A DNA stretch of 43,013 nucleotides from positions 1 to 43,013 of the forward strand of contig JAHEGF010000002.1 in assembly GCA_024645155.1 (NCBI GenBank), written 5' to 3'. Within the stretch, counting starts at the first letter, position 1. The number at the start of each line of letters is the position of its first letter. Origin of the DNA: Phyllobacteriaceae bacterium. GTDB taxonomy: Bacteria; Pseudomonadota; Alphaproteobacteria; Rhizobiales; Rhizobiaceae. The notes under the pieces were generated by a model. It had not been told where the DNA came from. It ran no database searches and worked only from the letters and a program-made list of their open reading frames with translations. The position numbers were made by a program, and so were the translations under genes. This document shows positions 1 through 8,839 of this stretch, piece by piece.

Positions 1-1647
1 GCCCTTGCCGGCAACCGGATAACTGTACCCGGAATCCGGGCGCACCTGTCTGCCACCGATATAGAGCTTGACGGTGCGGTCGATGCCGCCTTCGCCACGG
101 CTGGAGGCGGGGGCCGGGACCGGCGCCGGTAATTTGCCGGGCGGCGGCAGGGCCTTTGCCCTTTTCTGCCAGCCTGGCAGGAGGTATTCAAACATGCCCT
201 CGCGACCGCCCTCGCGGCCAAAACCGCTTTCCTTGTAGCCGCCAAACCCCGCCGATGCATCAAACAGATTGGTGGCATTGATCCAGACGACCCCGGATTT
301 TACCCGACGTGCCATGTCGAACGCCTCGTCAAGATCCTGCGACCAGATCGATGCGGCAAGTCCGTATCGGCTGTTATTGGCCAGTTCGATGGCTTCACCG
401 GGGGTGCGGAATGTCATCGATGCCAGTACCGGGCCGAACACTTCCTCCTGTGCCAGGCTGGATCCGGGCGAAACATTGGTGAAAAGCGTTGGCGGAAAGA
501 AGCAGCCCTTGTCGCTGGTGACGAGACCGGCCGCCCAGCTTGGTTGCCAGGCGGTTGCACCTTCCTTGATGCCGGCATTGACCTTTTCGGTAATGGATTT
601 GAGTTGCACGGGTGCGACGACGGCGCCCATGTCCATTGCCTTGTCGAGCGGATCCCCGACGCGCAGTTTTTCCATGCGTGCACGCAGCTTGTCATAGAAT
701 TGCGGAGCAATGCCCTCCTGCACCAGGGCCCGCGACCCGGCGCAGCAGACTTCTCCCTGGTTGAACCAGATCGCGTCGACAACGCCTTCGACCGCGGCAT
801 CGATGTCGGCATTGTCGAGGACGATGAACGGTGATTTACCGCCAAGTTCCAGCGACAGTTTCTTGCCAGATCCGGCGGTCTGGCGGCGCAAAATGCGACC
901 GACATTGGTCGATCCCGTAAATGCCAGTTTGGCGACCTTGTCGTGGCCTGCAATGGCGGCGCCTGTCGAGCCATCGCCATTGACGAGATTGAAAACGCCG
1001 GCCGGCAGCCCGGCTTCGGCGCAGATTTCGGCAAAGGCGATGGCCGTCAGCGGCGTGTGGTCGGCTGATTTCAGGACAACGGTGCATCCGGCTGCAAGTG
1101 CCGGCGCCACCTTCCAGGCAAGCATCAAAAGCGGGAAATTCCACGGGATTACCTGACCGCAAACGCCGGCAGGCTCGTACCCCGGGAATTCACTATCACG
1201 CAATTCGGCCCAGCCTGCGTGATAGTAAAAATGCCGGGCGACGAGCGGTACGTCGATATCGCGGGTCTCGCGAATGGTCTTGCCGTTGTCGAGTGTTTCC
1301 AGCACGGCGAGGAAACGCGAATGTTTCTGGATGTGGCGGGCAAGGGCGTAAAGATGCCGGGCGCGCTGGTTGCAGGAAAGCGCCTGCCATTTCTTCAGTG
1401 CCTTGGCGGCTGCGTCCACTGCACGGTCGACGTCCTTGGAACTGCCAAGCGCGACGTCGGCAAGTTTCCCGCCATCTGCCGGGTTGGTCACGGTAAAACT
1501 CTTGCCGCTTTCAGGCTTTGTGAACGCACCTCCGATGAAATGGCCGAATTTGGCCTTGTGGCCGGCAAGCCAGGTCCGGACATCCCTGGCGCCTTCGGGG
1601 GCAGGACCGTAGTCCATGGTTTGCAATATATCGCGAACTTCGTTCAT
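1..1647 (-). CDS. Aldehyde dehydrogenase, ALDH16-like two-domain form (3' end outside window)
   Basis: NAD(P)-dependent oxidation of an aldehyde to the acid. The frame stays open from the ATG at 1647 to the window edge, giving 549 residues without a stop. A complete ALDH domain is visible: the NFPLLM region, the glutamate in LELGGKSP, and the catalytic cysteine in NQGEVCCAGSR. After about residue 500 a Pro/Ala-rich linker leads into a second start of an ALDH-like domain (DRTVKLYIGGRQV). That layout, longer than the usual roughly 500-residue enzyme, fits the ALDH16 family, which carries a second truncated ALDH domain. A GAGGAG ribosome site lies 6 bases before the ATG, only 10 bases after deoC ends. 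As the last visible gene of the nucleoside operon it probably removes the acetaldehyde released by DeoC; that role is inferred. Confidence 0.9.
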   Translation of the reverse strand, partial: MNEVRDILQTMDYGPAPEGARDVRTWLAGHKAKFGHFIGGAFTKPESGKSFTVTNPADGGKLADVALGSSKDVDRAVDAAAKALKKWQALSCNQRARHLYALARHIQKHSRFLAVLETLDNGKTIRETRDIDVPLVARHFYYHAGWAELRDSEFPGYEPAGVCGQVIPWNFPLLMLAWKVAPALAAGCTVVLKSADHTPLTAIAFAEICAEAGLPAGVFNLVNGDGSTGAAIAGHDKVAKLAFTGSTNVGRILRRQTAGSGKKLSLELGGKSPFIVLDNADIDAAVEGVVDAIWFNQGEVCCAGSRALVQEGIAPQFYDKLRARMEKLRVGDPLDKAMDMGAVVAPVQLKSITEKVNAGIKEGATAWQPSWAAGLVTSDKGCFFPPTLFTNVSPGSSLAQEEVFGPVLASMTFRTPGEAIELANNSRYGLAASIWSQDLDEAFDMARRVKSGVVWINATNLFDASAGFGGYKESGFGREGGREGMFEYLLPGWQKRAKALPPPGKLPAPVPAPASSRGEGGIDRTVKLYIGGRQVRPDSGYSYPVAGKG

Positions 1648-1657
1648 GGCGTGCTCC

Positions 1658-2677
1658 TCAGGCAATGCCGTGGCGATCGGCTGACGAATACCGGCCGGTC
1701 ACATGATGTTCGAGCTGGCGCTCGATGTCGCCAAGCAGCGACGATGCGCCGAACCGGAACAGGTCGGGTTTCAGCCATTCGCCGCCGAGCTCCTCCTTCA
1801 TCAGGATCAGCCAGGCCAGCGCATCCTTGGACGTGCGAATGCCGCCGGCAGGTTTGAAACCGCAGATGTAACCGCTGTGGGACTGATAGTCGCGCACCGC
1901 GCGCACCATGGTCAGGCTGACCGGAAGGGTGGCATTGACCGCTTCCAGTCCGGTAGATGTCTTGATGAAGTCGGCACCGGCCATCATTGCCACCATGGAT
2001 GCCTTGTAAACATTGGTCAGGGTTTTCAACTCGCCGGTCGATAGGATCGCCTTCATGTGGGCATGACCGCAGGTCTCGCGCATCTTGCGCACCTCGGCAT
2101 AGAGTGCCGGCCAGTTGCCCGTCAGCACATGGGCGCGGGTGATGACGATGTCGATCTCGTTTGCGCCTTCTCCGACAGCGTAGGATATCTCTGCCAGTCG
2201 CTGAGCAAAGGGTGTGAGCCCGGCGGGGAATCCGGTTGCTACAGACGCGACGGGTATGCCTGACCCGTCCAATGCCTTGACGGCGGTTGCCACCATTGTC
2301 GGGTAGACACATACCGCGCCGGTCTTCAGGTCATAGTTTTGCAGGCCGACAGCTGCCAGCAGATCCGCCCGCAACGGATTGCGGGCCTTGGCACAAAGGC
2401 GCACGACACGACCGGGTGTATCGTCACCAACCAATGTCGTCAGGTCCATGCATTCGATCGCGCGGATCAGCCATGCCGCCTGCCAGGCCTTTTTGACAGT
2501 CCGCCTTGTAGTCAGGGTCGATGCGCGGCGTTCTGCCGCTGACAGGTTGACGGAGATGTGATCAAACCATTCCGGGGTCAGGCTGGTGCCCTCATTACGC
2601 GGCCTCTGGCTGTGCAGGGCGACAAGCTCCATCCCTTTGGCAACACTGACTTTCGCGGTCCTTGTCTTTGCGTTCAT
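1658..2677 (-). CDS. deoC: Deoxyribose-phosphate aldolase
   Basis: Class I aldolase that cleaves 2-deoxyribose 5-phosphate into acetaldehyde and glyceraldehyde 3-phosphate. The Schiff-base lysine is K239 in DFIKTSTG. The second active-site lysine is K275 in GFKPAGGIRT, and the acidic residue is D176 in NEIDIVI. At 339 residues it is the long DERA form, with about 80 extra N-terminal residues compared with the 259-residue Escherichia coli enzyme. The ATG overlaps the stop of the upstream phosphorylase gene by 4 bases, so the two are probably translationally coupled. It sits between the phosphorylase and an aldehyde dehydrogenase, in pathway order. Confidence 0.96.
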   Translation of the reverse strand: MNAKTRTAKVSVAKGMELVALHSQRPRNEGTSLTPEWFDHISVNLSAAERRASTLTTRRTVKKAWQAAWLIRAIECMDLTTLVGDDTPGRVVRLCAKARNPLRADLLAAVGLQNYDLKTGAVCVYPTMVATAVKALDGSGIPVASVATGFPAGLTPFAQRLAEISYAVGEGANEIDIVITRAHVLTGNWPALYAEVRKMRETCGHAHMKAILSTGELKTLTNVYKASMVAMMAGADFIKTSTGLEAVNATLPVSLTMVRAVRDYQSHSGYICGFKPAGGIRTSKDALAWLILMKEELGGEWLKPDLFRFGASSLLGDIERQLEHHVTGRYSSADRHGIA

Positions 2678-3471
2678 GCCAGGTCTCCGATGGCGCGCTT
2701 CAGGATACGGGCAAGCTTGGCACCGCCCATTGGCGCCATTTCCTTGGTTTCTCCGTGGCTTAGCTCGGCGCCGGTCATGCCGGCCGCAAAATTGGTGATG
2801 ACCGAACAGGCGGCGACCCGCATGCCAAAAAAGCGCGCCAGTATGACCTCAGGTACCGTCGACATGCCGACGGCATCGGCGCCCATTGTCCGGGCCATGC
2901 GGATTTCGGCAGGGGTTTCGAATGACGGACCGGAAAACCACATGTAGACCCCGCCCTTCAGGGCAATCCTCTCCGCCTTCGCCGCCTTGGTCAGCGCAGC
3001 CGACATTGATCGGTCATAGGCTTCGGTCAGTCCGACAAAACGGGCATCGCTGGGTTCGCCGAACAGCGGATTGGTGCCGGAAAAGTTTATGTGATCCGTT
3101 ATCAGCATCACCGATCCGGGCGGAATGGTCTTGCGTAGTGAACCGGCGGAGTTGGTCAATATCAGCGACGTGACGCCGAGGCCGGTCAGCGTTTCCAGGA
3201 TTGGCCGCATGGCGGCAGGATGACCCTGTTCGTAGTAATGAATGCGTCCTGACAGGATGATCACCTGGCGGCCGCCAAGGTTCCCGGCGACTACATCGCC
3301 GCTGTGGCCGGTAACACCGCTTTCGGGGAATTCGGGCAATTGCGAATAGGGCACACGCACTGCATTTTCCAGTTCGTCAACCAACCCGCCAAGGCCGGAG
3401 CCAAGCACGATTGCGAGTTTGGGAACCCGCCCCTCCAGGCGTTCGGCGAGAATGTCGACAGAGCGCGTCAC
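2674..3471 (-). CDS. punA: Purine nucleoside phosphorylase, trimeric (PNP-I) type
   Basis: Phosphorolysis of purine (deoxy)nucleosides to base and (deoxy)ribose 1-phosphate in the cytoplasm. Its 265 residues show the phosphate loop GSGLGG (24-29), GRIHYYEQGH (about 75-84), the purine-site segment GPSFETPAEIR and VGMSTVPEV. All are typical of the trimeric family (PunA/XapA and mammalian PNP) and not of the hexameric DeoD. The usual TNAAGG segment reads TNSAGS here (residues 106-111), a small deviation beside the active site. The gene overlaps cdd upstream and deoC downstream by 4 bases each. In related genomes it may be labelled deoD. Confidence 0.94.
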   Translation of the reverse strand: MTRSVDILAERLEGRVPKLAIVLGSGLGGLVDELENAVRVPYSQLPEFPESGVTGHSGDVVAGNLGGRQVIILSGRIHYYEQGHPAAMRPILETLTGLGVTSLILTNSAGSLRKTIPPGSVMLITDHINFSGTNPLFGEPSDARFVGLTEAYDRSMSAALTKAAKAERIALKGGVYMWFSGPSFETPAEIRMARTMGADAVGMSTVPEVILARFFGMRVAACSVITNFAAGMTGAELSHGETKEMAPMGGAKLARILKRAIGDLA

Positions 3472-3860
3472 TTCAATACCTCCGCTTCAAATCCACGTGG
3501 AAACAGGTCGGCCAGCGTGGTCGTCTCGACAATACCGCCAGTGTCGCACAGATGCAGCCGCGTATCCGGCCCGGCAAATTCAGCAAGGCGCTGGCGGCAG
3601 CCGCCACAGGGTGTCACCGCCGCCTTCTTTTCCGCAATGACTGCGATTTCGGTAATGTGCCCGCCGCCACCCATGACAAATTGCGACAGTGCCGTGGTCT
3701 CTGCGCACCACCCTTCCGGATAAGAAATCACCTCGATATTGCAGCCGGCATATATCCGTCCGTCATCGGTACGCAGCGCGGCACCGACCGGGAATTGCGA
3801 ATAGGGCGAATGCGATTTCGCCATCGCCGCCCGTGCCGCTTCAAACAGGTCGCGTGCCAT
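3468..3860 (-). CDS. cdd: Cytidine deaminase
   Basis: Zinc hydrolase that converts cytidine or deoxycytidine to uridine or deoxyuridine. Its 130 residues match the short tetrameric form. The zinc site and catalytic glutamate are C52-A-E54 and P-C85-G-G-C88. The FPVGAAL and GCNIE segments are present. The family's NIEN reads NIEV, and the residue after the CAE box is Thr where Arg is common; both are minor substitutions. The ATG is 3 bases after the upstream permease stop, and the 3' end overlaps the phosphorylase start by 4 bases. It feeds uridine nucleosides into the pathway; a pyrimidine phosphorylase is not in the window. Confidence 0.94.
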   Translation of the reverse strand: MARDLFEAARAAMAKSHSPYSQFPVGAALRTDDGRIYAGCNIEVISYPEGWCAETTALSQFVMGGGGHITEIAVIAEKKAAVTPCGGCRQRLAEFAGPDTRLHLCDTGGIVETTTLADLFPRGFEAEVLK

Positions 3861-3863
3861 TGC

Positions 3864-4841
3864 TCAGCGTTCCTTGACATAGGGTACGCCGCCGGCTTTC
3901 GGAGGGATTGCCTTGCCGATGAAGCCGGCGAGCAGAATGACCGTCAGCACGTAGGGCAGCGCCTGGAAAACCTGAACGGGAACATGGCCGACAAACGGGA
4001 TTTCCTTGCCCTGAAGAACGATAGCCACGGCGTCGAGATAGCCGAACAGCAGGCAGGCAAACATGGCATTGAGCGGCCGCCACTTGGCGAAGATCAATGC
4101 AGCCAGCGCGATAAAGCCGCGGCCCGCGCTCATGTCTTTGACGAAGCCTGCATTTTGCGCCATCGACAGATAGGCCCCGGCAACTCCGCACAATGCCCCA
4201 CAGATGATAACCGCACGATAGCGCAGCCAGATCACCGAGATACCGGCGGTATCGACGGCGGCGGGGTTCTCACCAACCGCACGCAGGCGCAGTCCGAAGC
4301 GGGTGCGAAACAGGATCCACCATGTTATCGGCACCATGGCAAAGGCGAAATAGACCAGAATGGAATGTCCGGAGATCAGTCCCGAATAGATCGGGCCGAT
4401 AAATGGCACGTCGCTTATCGCGGTTGCAAAGGGCAGATCGATGGCATTGAACCGGGCCTCGTTTGGCAATGATGGTGTGCGCCCGCCCTGGCGGAACCAG
4501 GCCTGTCCGAGAATGACGCCGGAACCGGCAGCAATGAAATTGATGGCGACGCCGGAAACGATCTGATTGCCGCGATGGGTAATCGATGCAAAGCCGTGCA
4601 CGAGCGCCAGGAATACGGATGCCGCTATGGCCGCGAGCAGGCCAATCCAGGCCGAACCGCTGACATAACCCGCCGATGCCCCGGCGAATGCGCCGGCCAG
4701 CATTTTCCCTTCAAGGCCGATATCGAATACGCCGGATCGCTCTGAATAGAGTCCGGCCAGGCAGGCGAGTAGCAGGGGAGCTGAAACCCGTAGCATGGAA
4801 TCGAAAACGTTAAGTCCGAATATGAGGCCGAAGAACTCCAT
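3864..4841 (-). CDS. Nucleoside ABC transporter permease (second subunit, YufQ/NupQ-like)
   Basis: Inner-membrane permease of a BMP-type nucleoside importer. Hydrophobic throughout, with the family segment SERSGVFDIGLEGKMLAGA near the N-terminus and a run of helices to the C-terminal KAGGVPYVKER. An ATG at 4865 is possible. I prefer the ATG at 4841, which begins MEFFGLIF, because a GGGGGA ribosome site precedes it and it starts 1 base after the stop of the upstream permease. That gives 325 residues, close to the family norm. It pairs with the 379-residue permease encoded just upstream. Confidence 0.92.
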   Translation of the reverse strand: MEFFGLIFGLNVFDSMLRVSAPLLLACLAGLYSERSGVFDIGLEGKMLAGAFAGASAGYVSGSAWIGLLAAIAASVFLALVHGFASITHRGNQIVSGVAINFIAAGSGVILGQAWFRQGGRTPSLPNEARFNAIDLPFATAISDVPFIGPIYSGLISGHSILVYFAFAMVPITWWILFRTRFGLRLRAVGENPAAVDTAGISVIWLRYRAVIICGALCGVAGAYLSMAQNAGFVKDMSAGRGFIALAALIFAKWRPLNAMFACLLFGYLDAVAIVLQGKEIPFVGHVPVQVFQALPYVLTVILLAGFIGKAIPPKAGGVPYVKER

Positions 4842-4842
4842 G

Positions 4843-5982
4843 TCAGTTGTCCCCCGCAACAGCACCGTCGACCGTCATTGATGACGGCTTCATGCTGGCA
4901 AACAGTGTTGAAACAGTGGGTCGCAACATGTGCTCCAGAGCACCGGCAAACAGGATCACCAGCCCCTGGATGATGACGATCATGTCGCGCGAAATGTTCG
5001 GCATTTCAAATGAAATTTCCGCACCGCCCTGATAGAGCATGCCGAACAGGATGGCGGCAGGAATGATGCCCGCGGGGTGCGAGCGGCCCATCAGCGCCAC
5101 GGCGATGCCAACAAATCCGGCACCGGTGACGAAATCGAGTTGCAGGCGGTGCTGGTCGCCCATGATCGGGTTGAGCGCCATCATGCCGGCAAGCGCTCCG
5201 GAGATCATCATGGTGATGACGATGATTTTCGCTTCGTTGATGCCGGCATATCGCGCCGCCTTGGGACTGAAGCCGAGTGTGCGGATCTCATAGCCGAGCT
5301 TGGTGCGCCAGACCAGCGCCCACACGACTGCCGAAGCCACGAGTGCCAGTAGGAAGGTAACATTGAGTGGTGTTGACCGTATCGAAGCGCCGAACAGTTC
5401 GAGCAGCCAGTCGAGCTTGGGAAGGTGACCACCTTCGAGGAACGTACGTGTTTGAGGTGCCATGGAGCCCTTCGGCTTCAGCGCTCCGACAAGCAGGTAG
5501 ACCATGACACTTGATGCAATAAAGTTGAACATGATCGTGGTGATGACAATGTGACTGCCACGCCTGGCCTGCAAATAGGCAGGAATGAAGGCCCATGCAG
5601 CGCCGATTGCCGCCGATCCGAGGATAGCTACCAGAAAAACGACAGGCCACGGCAGGAAGCTGTCGAGCATTAGGCAGGGAACGGCAACACCCAATCCGGC
5701 GATATATGCCTGACCTTCGCCGCCAATATTGAACAGGCCGCAGTGAAAGGCGACAGCTACCGCCAGTCCGGTGAAAATAAAATTGGTCGCATAAAACAGC
5801 GTATAGCCGACACCTTCGCCGGAACCGAATGCGCCCTTGACCATTAGCGTCGCGGCGTGAAGCGGGCTTTCACCGACAAGCAGCACAACCATCCCGGCCA
5901 CGATGAAAGCGACAAGAAGATTGATGAAGGGGATCAGACCGAAATCGACCCAAGCCGGTAGTTTTGCATAGGGTGTTGCCAT
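4843..5982 (-). CDS. Nucleoside ABC transporter permease (first subunit, YufP/NupP-like)
   Basis: 379-residue inner-membrane permease of the same importer. An N-terminal helix (about residues 13-37) is followed by the conserved GLAVAVAFHCGLFNIGGEGQ segment, and further helices run to about residue 350. The coupling segment with GFSPKAARYAGI is visible around residues 230-245, where the ATPase would dock. Its ATG shares one base with the TAA stop of the ATPase gene (TAATG), so translation is probably coupled. The C-terminal tail is hydrophilic. Nucleoside specificity is inferred from the catabolic genes in the operon. Confidence 0.92.
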   Translation of the reverse strand: MATPYAKLPAWVDFGLIPFINLLVAFIVAGMVVLLVGESPLHAATLMVKGAFGSGEGVGYTLFYATNFIFTGLAVAVAFHCGLFNIGGEGQAYIAGLGVAVPCLMLDSFLPWPVVFLVAILGSAAIGAAWAFIPAYLQARRGSHIVITTIMFNFIASSVMVYLLVGALKPKGSMAPQTRTFLEGGHLPKLDWLLELFGASIRSTPLNVTFLLALVASAVVWALVWRTKLGYEIRTLGFSPKAARYAGINEAKIIVITMMISGALAGMMALNPIMGDQHRLQLDFVTGAGFVGIAVALMGRSHPAGIIPAAILFGMLYQGGAEISFEMPNISRDMIVIIQGLVILFAGALEHMLRPTVSTLFASMKPSSMTVDGAVAGDN

Positions 5983-7514
5983 TATTCAGCAGCCTCCTGA
6001 CTTTCCACGCCTGCCATCAACAGGCCGAGTTCGCCCTCTGTTGCTTCCGGCGTACGTTCGCCGACCACGCGGCCGGCAAACATCACCAGAATCCGGTCGG
6101 AAAGCGAGCGGATTTCGTCAAGCTCGACAGATACCAGCAGGACCGCCTTGCCCTGATCACGCATTTCGATAATGCGTTTGTGGATGAATTCGATCGCACC
6201 GACATCGACACCGCGTGTCGGCTGGGCGACGACGAGGACTGAAGGGTCGCGTTCCATCTCGCGTGCCAGCACGATCTTCTGCTGGTTGCCTCCTGAGAAG
6301 TTGGCAGTTTTCAGGCGGCAATTGTCAGGCCGGATATCGTATTTGCCAATCTTGACGCGGGCATCGTCACGGATCGCATCCATGTCTAGAAACGGCCCGG
6401 ATATATAACGCTTGTCATCGTGATACCCGAGAATGGAATTCTCGTATTCCTCGAACGGCAGGACGAGACCCATATGATGGCGGTCCTCGGGAACGTGGGC
6501 CATACCGCGCCCGCGCAGTTCGTTAGGGTCGGCCGAACCGGTGACGCCGATTGGCTGGCCGTCAAGCAGGGCAGTGCCGGACAGGGCTTTGCGTATTCCG
6601 GTAATCGCCTCGATCAACTGGGACTGGCCGTTGCCCGCGACGCCGGCGATGCCGACAATCTCTCCGGCGCGCACGTTGAACGAGACATCATCGACCATGG
6701 TGACGCCGCGTGAATCGCGAACCGTCAGTCCTTCGACCGAAAGCATGACATCACCTGGATTGGCCTCGCCCTTCTCGACACGCAGCAGGACGCGGCGGCC
6801 AACCATCAGTTCGGCCAGTTCCTCGACTGTGGTTTCTGCGGTCTTGCGAGTGGCGACCATGGTGCCCTGGCGCATGACGGAGACATTGTCGGTCACCGCC
6901 ATGATTTCACGCAGCTTGTGGGTAATCAGGACGATGGTTTTGCCCTGTTCCTTCAACTGGCGAAGAATTCTGAACAGGTGGTTGGCTTCCGCAGGTGTCA
7001 GCACGCCGGTCGGTTCGTCAAGGATCAAGATTTCGGCGCCGCGATAAAGTGCCTTGAGAATTTCCACGCGCTGCTGCAGGCCGACTGGCAATTCCTCTAT
7101 GACTGCGTCGGGATCGACTTCGAGACCGTATTCCTTCTCCAGGCGGTCGAGTTCGGCGCGGGCATCGGAGATGCCGCCGGCAAGAAGCGCAGCATTCTCG
7201 GCGCCAAGCATGACATTTTCCAGCACAGTAAAATTTTCTACCAGCATGAAGTGCTGATGAACCATGCCGATGCCGAAAGCGATGGCGTCGTTGGGCGTGT
7301 GGATGGTTACTGTCTTGCCATCGATACGGATTTCACCGCTGTCGGCCTGGTAGAAGCCGTATAGGATCGACATCAGCGTTGACTTGCCCGCGCCGTTTTC
7401 GCCGATGATGCCGTGAATCGTTCCGCGCGGTACCTCCAAATGGATGTCACGGTTTGCATGGACGGCGCCGAAGCTCTTGTTGATGCCGATGAGTTCGATG
7501 GCCGTTTCAGACAT
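5982..7514 (-). CDS. Nucleoside/sugar-type ABC transporter ATP-binding protein (two ATPase domains)
   Basis: Fused double ATPase of the RbsA/YufO kind that powers the two permeases. Domain 1 has a full Walker A (GENGAGKST), a degenerate signature (VGLQQRVEI) and Walker B LILDEPTG. Domain 2 has the typically degenerate P-loop GVAGNGQSQ, the signature NFSGGNQQK and LVVAQPTRGVD. The frame stays open up to an ATG at 7532. The ATG at 7514 (MSETAIEL) is preferred because GGAGGG lies 9 bases upstream of it, giving 510 residues. It is the first gene of the operon; no gene for a periplasmic binding protein lies between it and the divergent dehydrogenase. Confidence 0.93.
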   Translation of the reverse strand: MSETAIELIGINKSFGAVHANRDIHLEVPRGTIHGIIGENGAGKSTLMSILYGFYQADSGEIRIDGKTVTIHTPNDAIAFGIGMVHQHFMLVENFTVLENVMLGAENAALLAGGISDARAELDRLEKEYGLEVDPDAVIEELPVGLQQRVEILKALYRGAEILILDEPTGVLTPAEANHLFRILRQLKEQGKTIVLITHKLREIMAVTDNVSVMRQGTMVATRKTAETTVEELAELMVGRRVLLRVEKGEANPGDVMLSVEGLTVRDSRGVTMVDDVSFNVRAGEIVGIAGVAGNGQSQLIEAITGIRKALSGTALLDGQPIGVTGSADPNELRGRGMAHVPEDRHHMGLVLPFEEYENSILGYHDDKRYISGPFLDMDAIRDDARVKIGKYDIRPDNCRLKTANFSGGNQQKIVLAREMERDPSVLVVAQPTRGVDVGAIEFIHKRIIEMRDQGKAVLLVSVELDEIRSLSDRILVMFAGRVVGERTPEATEGELGLLMAGVESQEAAE

Positions 7515-7534
7515 GCCCCCGGACCCTCCCATTT

Positions 7535-7563
7535 GATTTTTATCGTTTGGTCAAATTTTTATC
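7535..7563. promoter_or_regulatory. Candidate operator/promoter of the nucleoside operon
   Basis: In the 131-base space between the divergent ATPase and Fe-dehydrogenase genes the nonamer ATTTTTATC occurs twice in direct orientation (7536-7544 and 7555-7563). Between them lies TTTGGTCAAA, an imperfect dyad. The spacing of 19 bases, about two helical turns, suits a dimeric repressor. No regulator gene is in the window, so the protein is unknown. Confidence 0.35.
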
Positions 7564-7645
7564 ATGGCGTGGCGCGATCGCCAATAGCGGACAGGAACCA
7601 TTTACACTCTCGACAAATCAGGCCCCGCTTGTCAATTTCGCAATC

Positions 7646-8833
7646 ATGAATAGTGCACAATTGACGTCTTTCATCTTCAATACAACCGCGCGCATCATCT
7701 TTGCCGAAGGTGCGGCCGCCAATCTCGGCGACAGCGCAGCCAAACTGCTGGGGCCGCGTGTGCTGCTGGTGACCGATCCGGGCATTCGTGCTCTCGGCCT
7801 GGCTGACGCCGCCATTGCCTCCCTTGAAGCGGCAGATGTCCGGGTTACGGTGTTCGATGCGGTGGAGGCCGATCCGTCGCTAGCCACGCTGGGGCAGGCC
7901 GAAGAACGCGCGCGTGAAACGGGTTCCACAGGTATTTGCGGATTTGGCGGCGGCTCTTCGCTCGATATCGCCAAGCTGACGGCTCTGCTGGCGGGCTCCG
8001 GCGAGGATATCGATGAAGCGTGGGGTGTTGGCAACGCCAGGGGACCACGCCTGCCGCTGGTACTGGTGCCGACCACTGCCGGAACCGGTTCGGAAGTAAC
8101 GCCGGTATCGATCATCACCGTCGAGGGCGATGAAAAGCGCGGTGTCTCCTCGCCGGTCATCCTGCCCGATATCGCCGTGCTCGATCCCGCGCTAACGCTC
8201 GGCCTGCCCGCACACATAACCGCGGCAACCGGCATTGACGCCATGGTTCACGCGATCGAGGCTTATGCATCGAAATCGCCTAATAACAATCCGCTGTCGC
8301 GCATGATCGCGGTGGAAGCGTTGCGGCTGCTCGGCGCCCATATCGAAACGGCGGTATTCGACGGGGCAAACCGTGAAGCGCGAGCGGCGATGCTGCTTGG
8401 TTCGATGCTGGCCGGTCAAGCGTTTGCCAATTCGCCGGTTGCCGCCGTTCATGCACTTGCCTATCCCGTAGGCGGCATCTTCCATGTGCCGCACGGACTG
8501 TCGAATGCACTGGTGTTGCCGCATGTGTTGCGCTTTAACGCTGCCGAACGCGCCAACGGTTCCGAACAGCTTTACGCTGCACTTGCGCCGCATGCCTTTT
8601 CGGATCTTGGCGAAGAGGGCGGCACCCAGGCGACCTGCGCCGCCTTTATCGACCGCCTGGCAGCGCTTTCAGAAAAACTCGGTCTTGAAACCGGACTGCG
8701 CCAGGTCGGTGTTGGTGAAGACGATCTGGCGCGCATGGCTGCCGACGCGATGAAGCAGCAGCGCCTGCTGGTCAACAATCCGCGCGAAATGTCCGAGACC
8801 GACGCGCTTTCAATCTACAAGGCTGCCTGGTGA
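7646..8833 (+). CDS. Iron-containing alcohol dehydrogenase (group III)
   Basis: NAD(P)-dependent, metal-dependent dehydrogenase. The nucleotide-binding segment is GFGGGSSLD (99-107), followed by TTAGTGSEVTP (143-153). The four metal ligands match the family pattern: D198 and H202 in GIDAMVHAIEAY, H269 in VHALAYPVGG, and H283 in HVPHG. The frame is open from 7547, but the 33 extra residues look non-coding. The ATG at 7646 gives 395 residues, the family length. The substrate cannot be told from sequence; maleylacetate reductase, lactaldehyde or simple alcohol specificities all occur. It is divergent from the nucleoside operon and converges within 6 bases on the next methyltransferase gene. Confidence 0.88.
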   Translation: MNSAQLTSFIFNTTARIIFAEGAAANLGDSAAKLLGPRVLLVTDPGIRALGLADAAIASLEAADVRVTVFDAVEADPSLATLGQAEERARETGSTGICGFGGGSSLDIAKLTALLAGSGEDIDEAWGVGNARGPRLPLVLVPTTAGTGSEVTPVSIITVEGDEKRGVSSPVILPDIAVLDPALTLGLPAHITAATGIDAMVHAIEAYASKSPNNNPLSRMIAVEALRLLGAHIETAVFDGANREARAAMLLGSMLAGQAFANSPVAAVHALAYPVGGIFHVPHGLSNALVLPHVLRFNAAERANGSEQLYAALAPHAFSDLGEEGGTQATCAAFIDRLAALSEKLGLETGLRQVGVGEDDLARMAADAMKQQRLLVNNPREMSETDALSIYKAAW

Positions 8834-8839
8834 AAGGCG

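Noticed and set aside
414..1496. Several overlapping open frames of 60-206 residues on both strands
   Set aside because: They are shadows of the aldehyde dehydrogenase, whose true frame is open from 1647 to the window edge and carries the catalytic motifs.
7570..7585. GCGATCGC octamer as a HIP1-type repeat
   Set aside because: A single occurrence in an alphaproteobacterial spacer; no sign of a repeated element.
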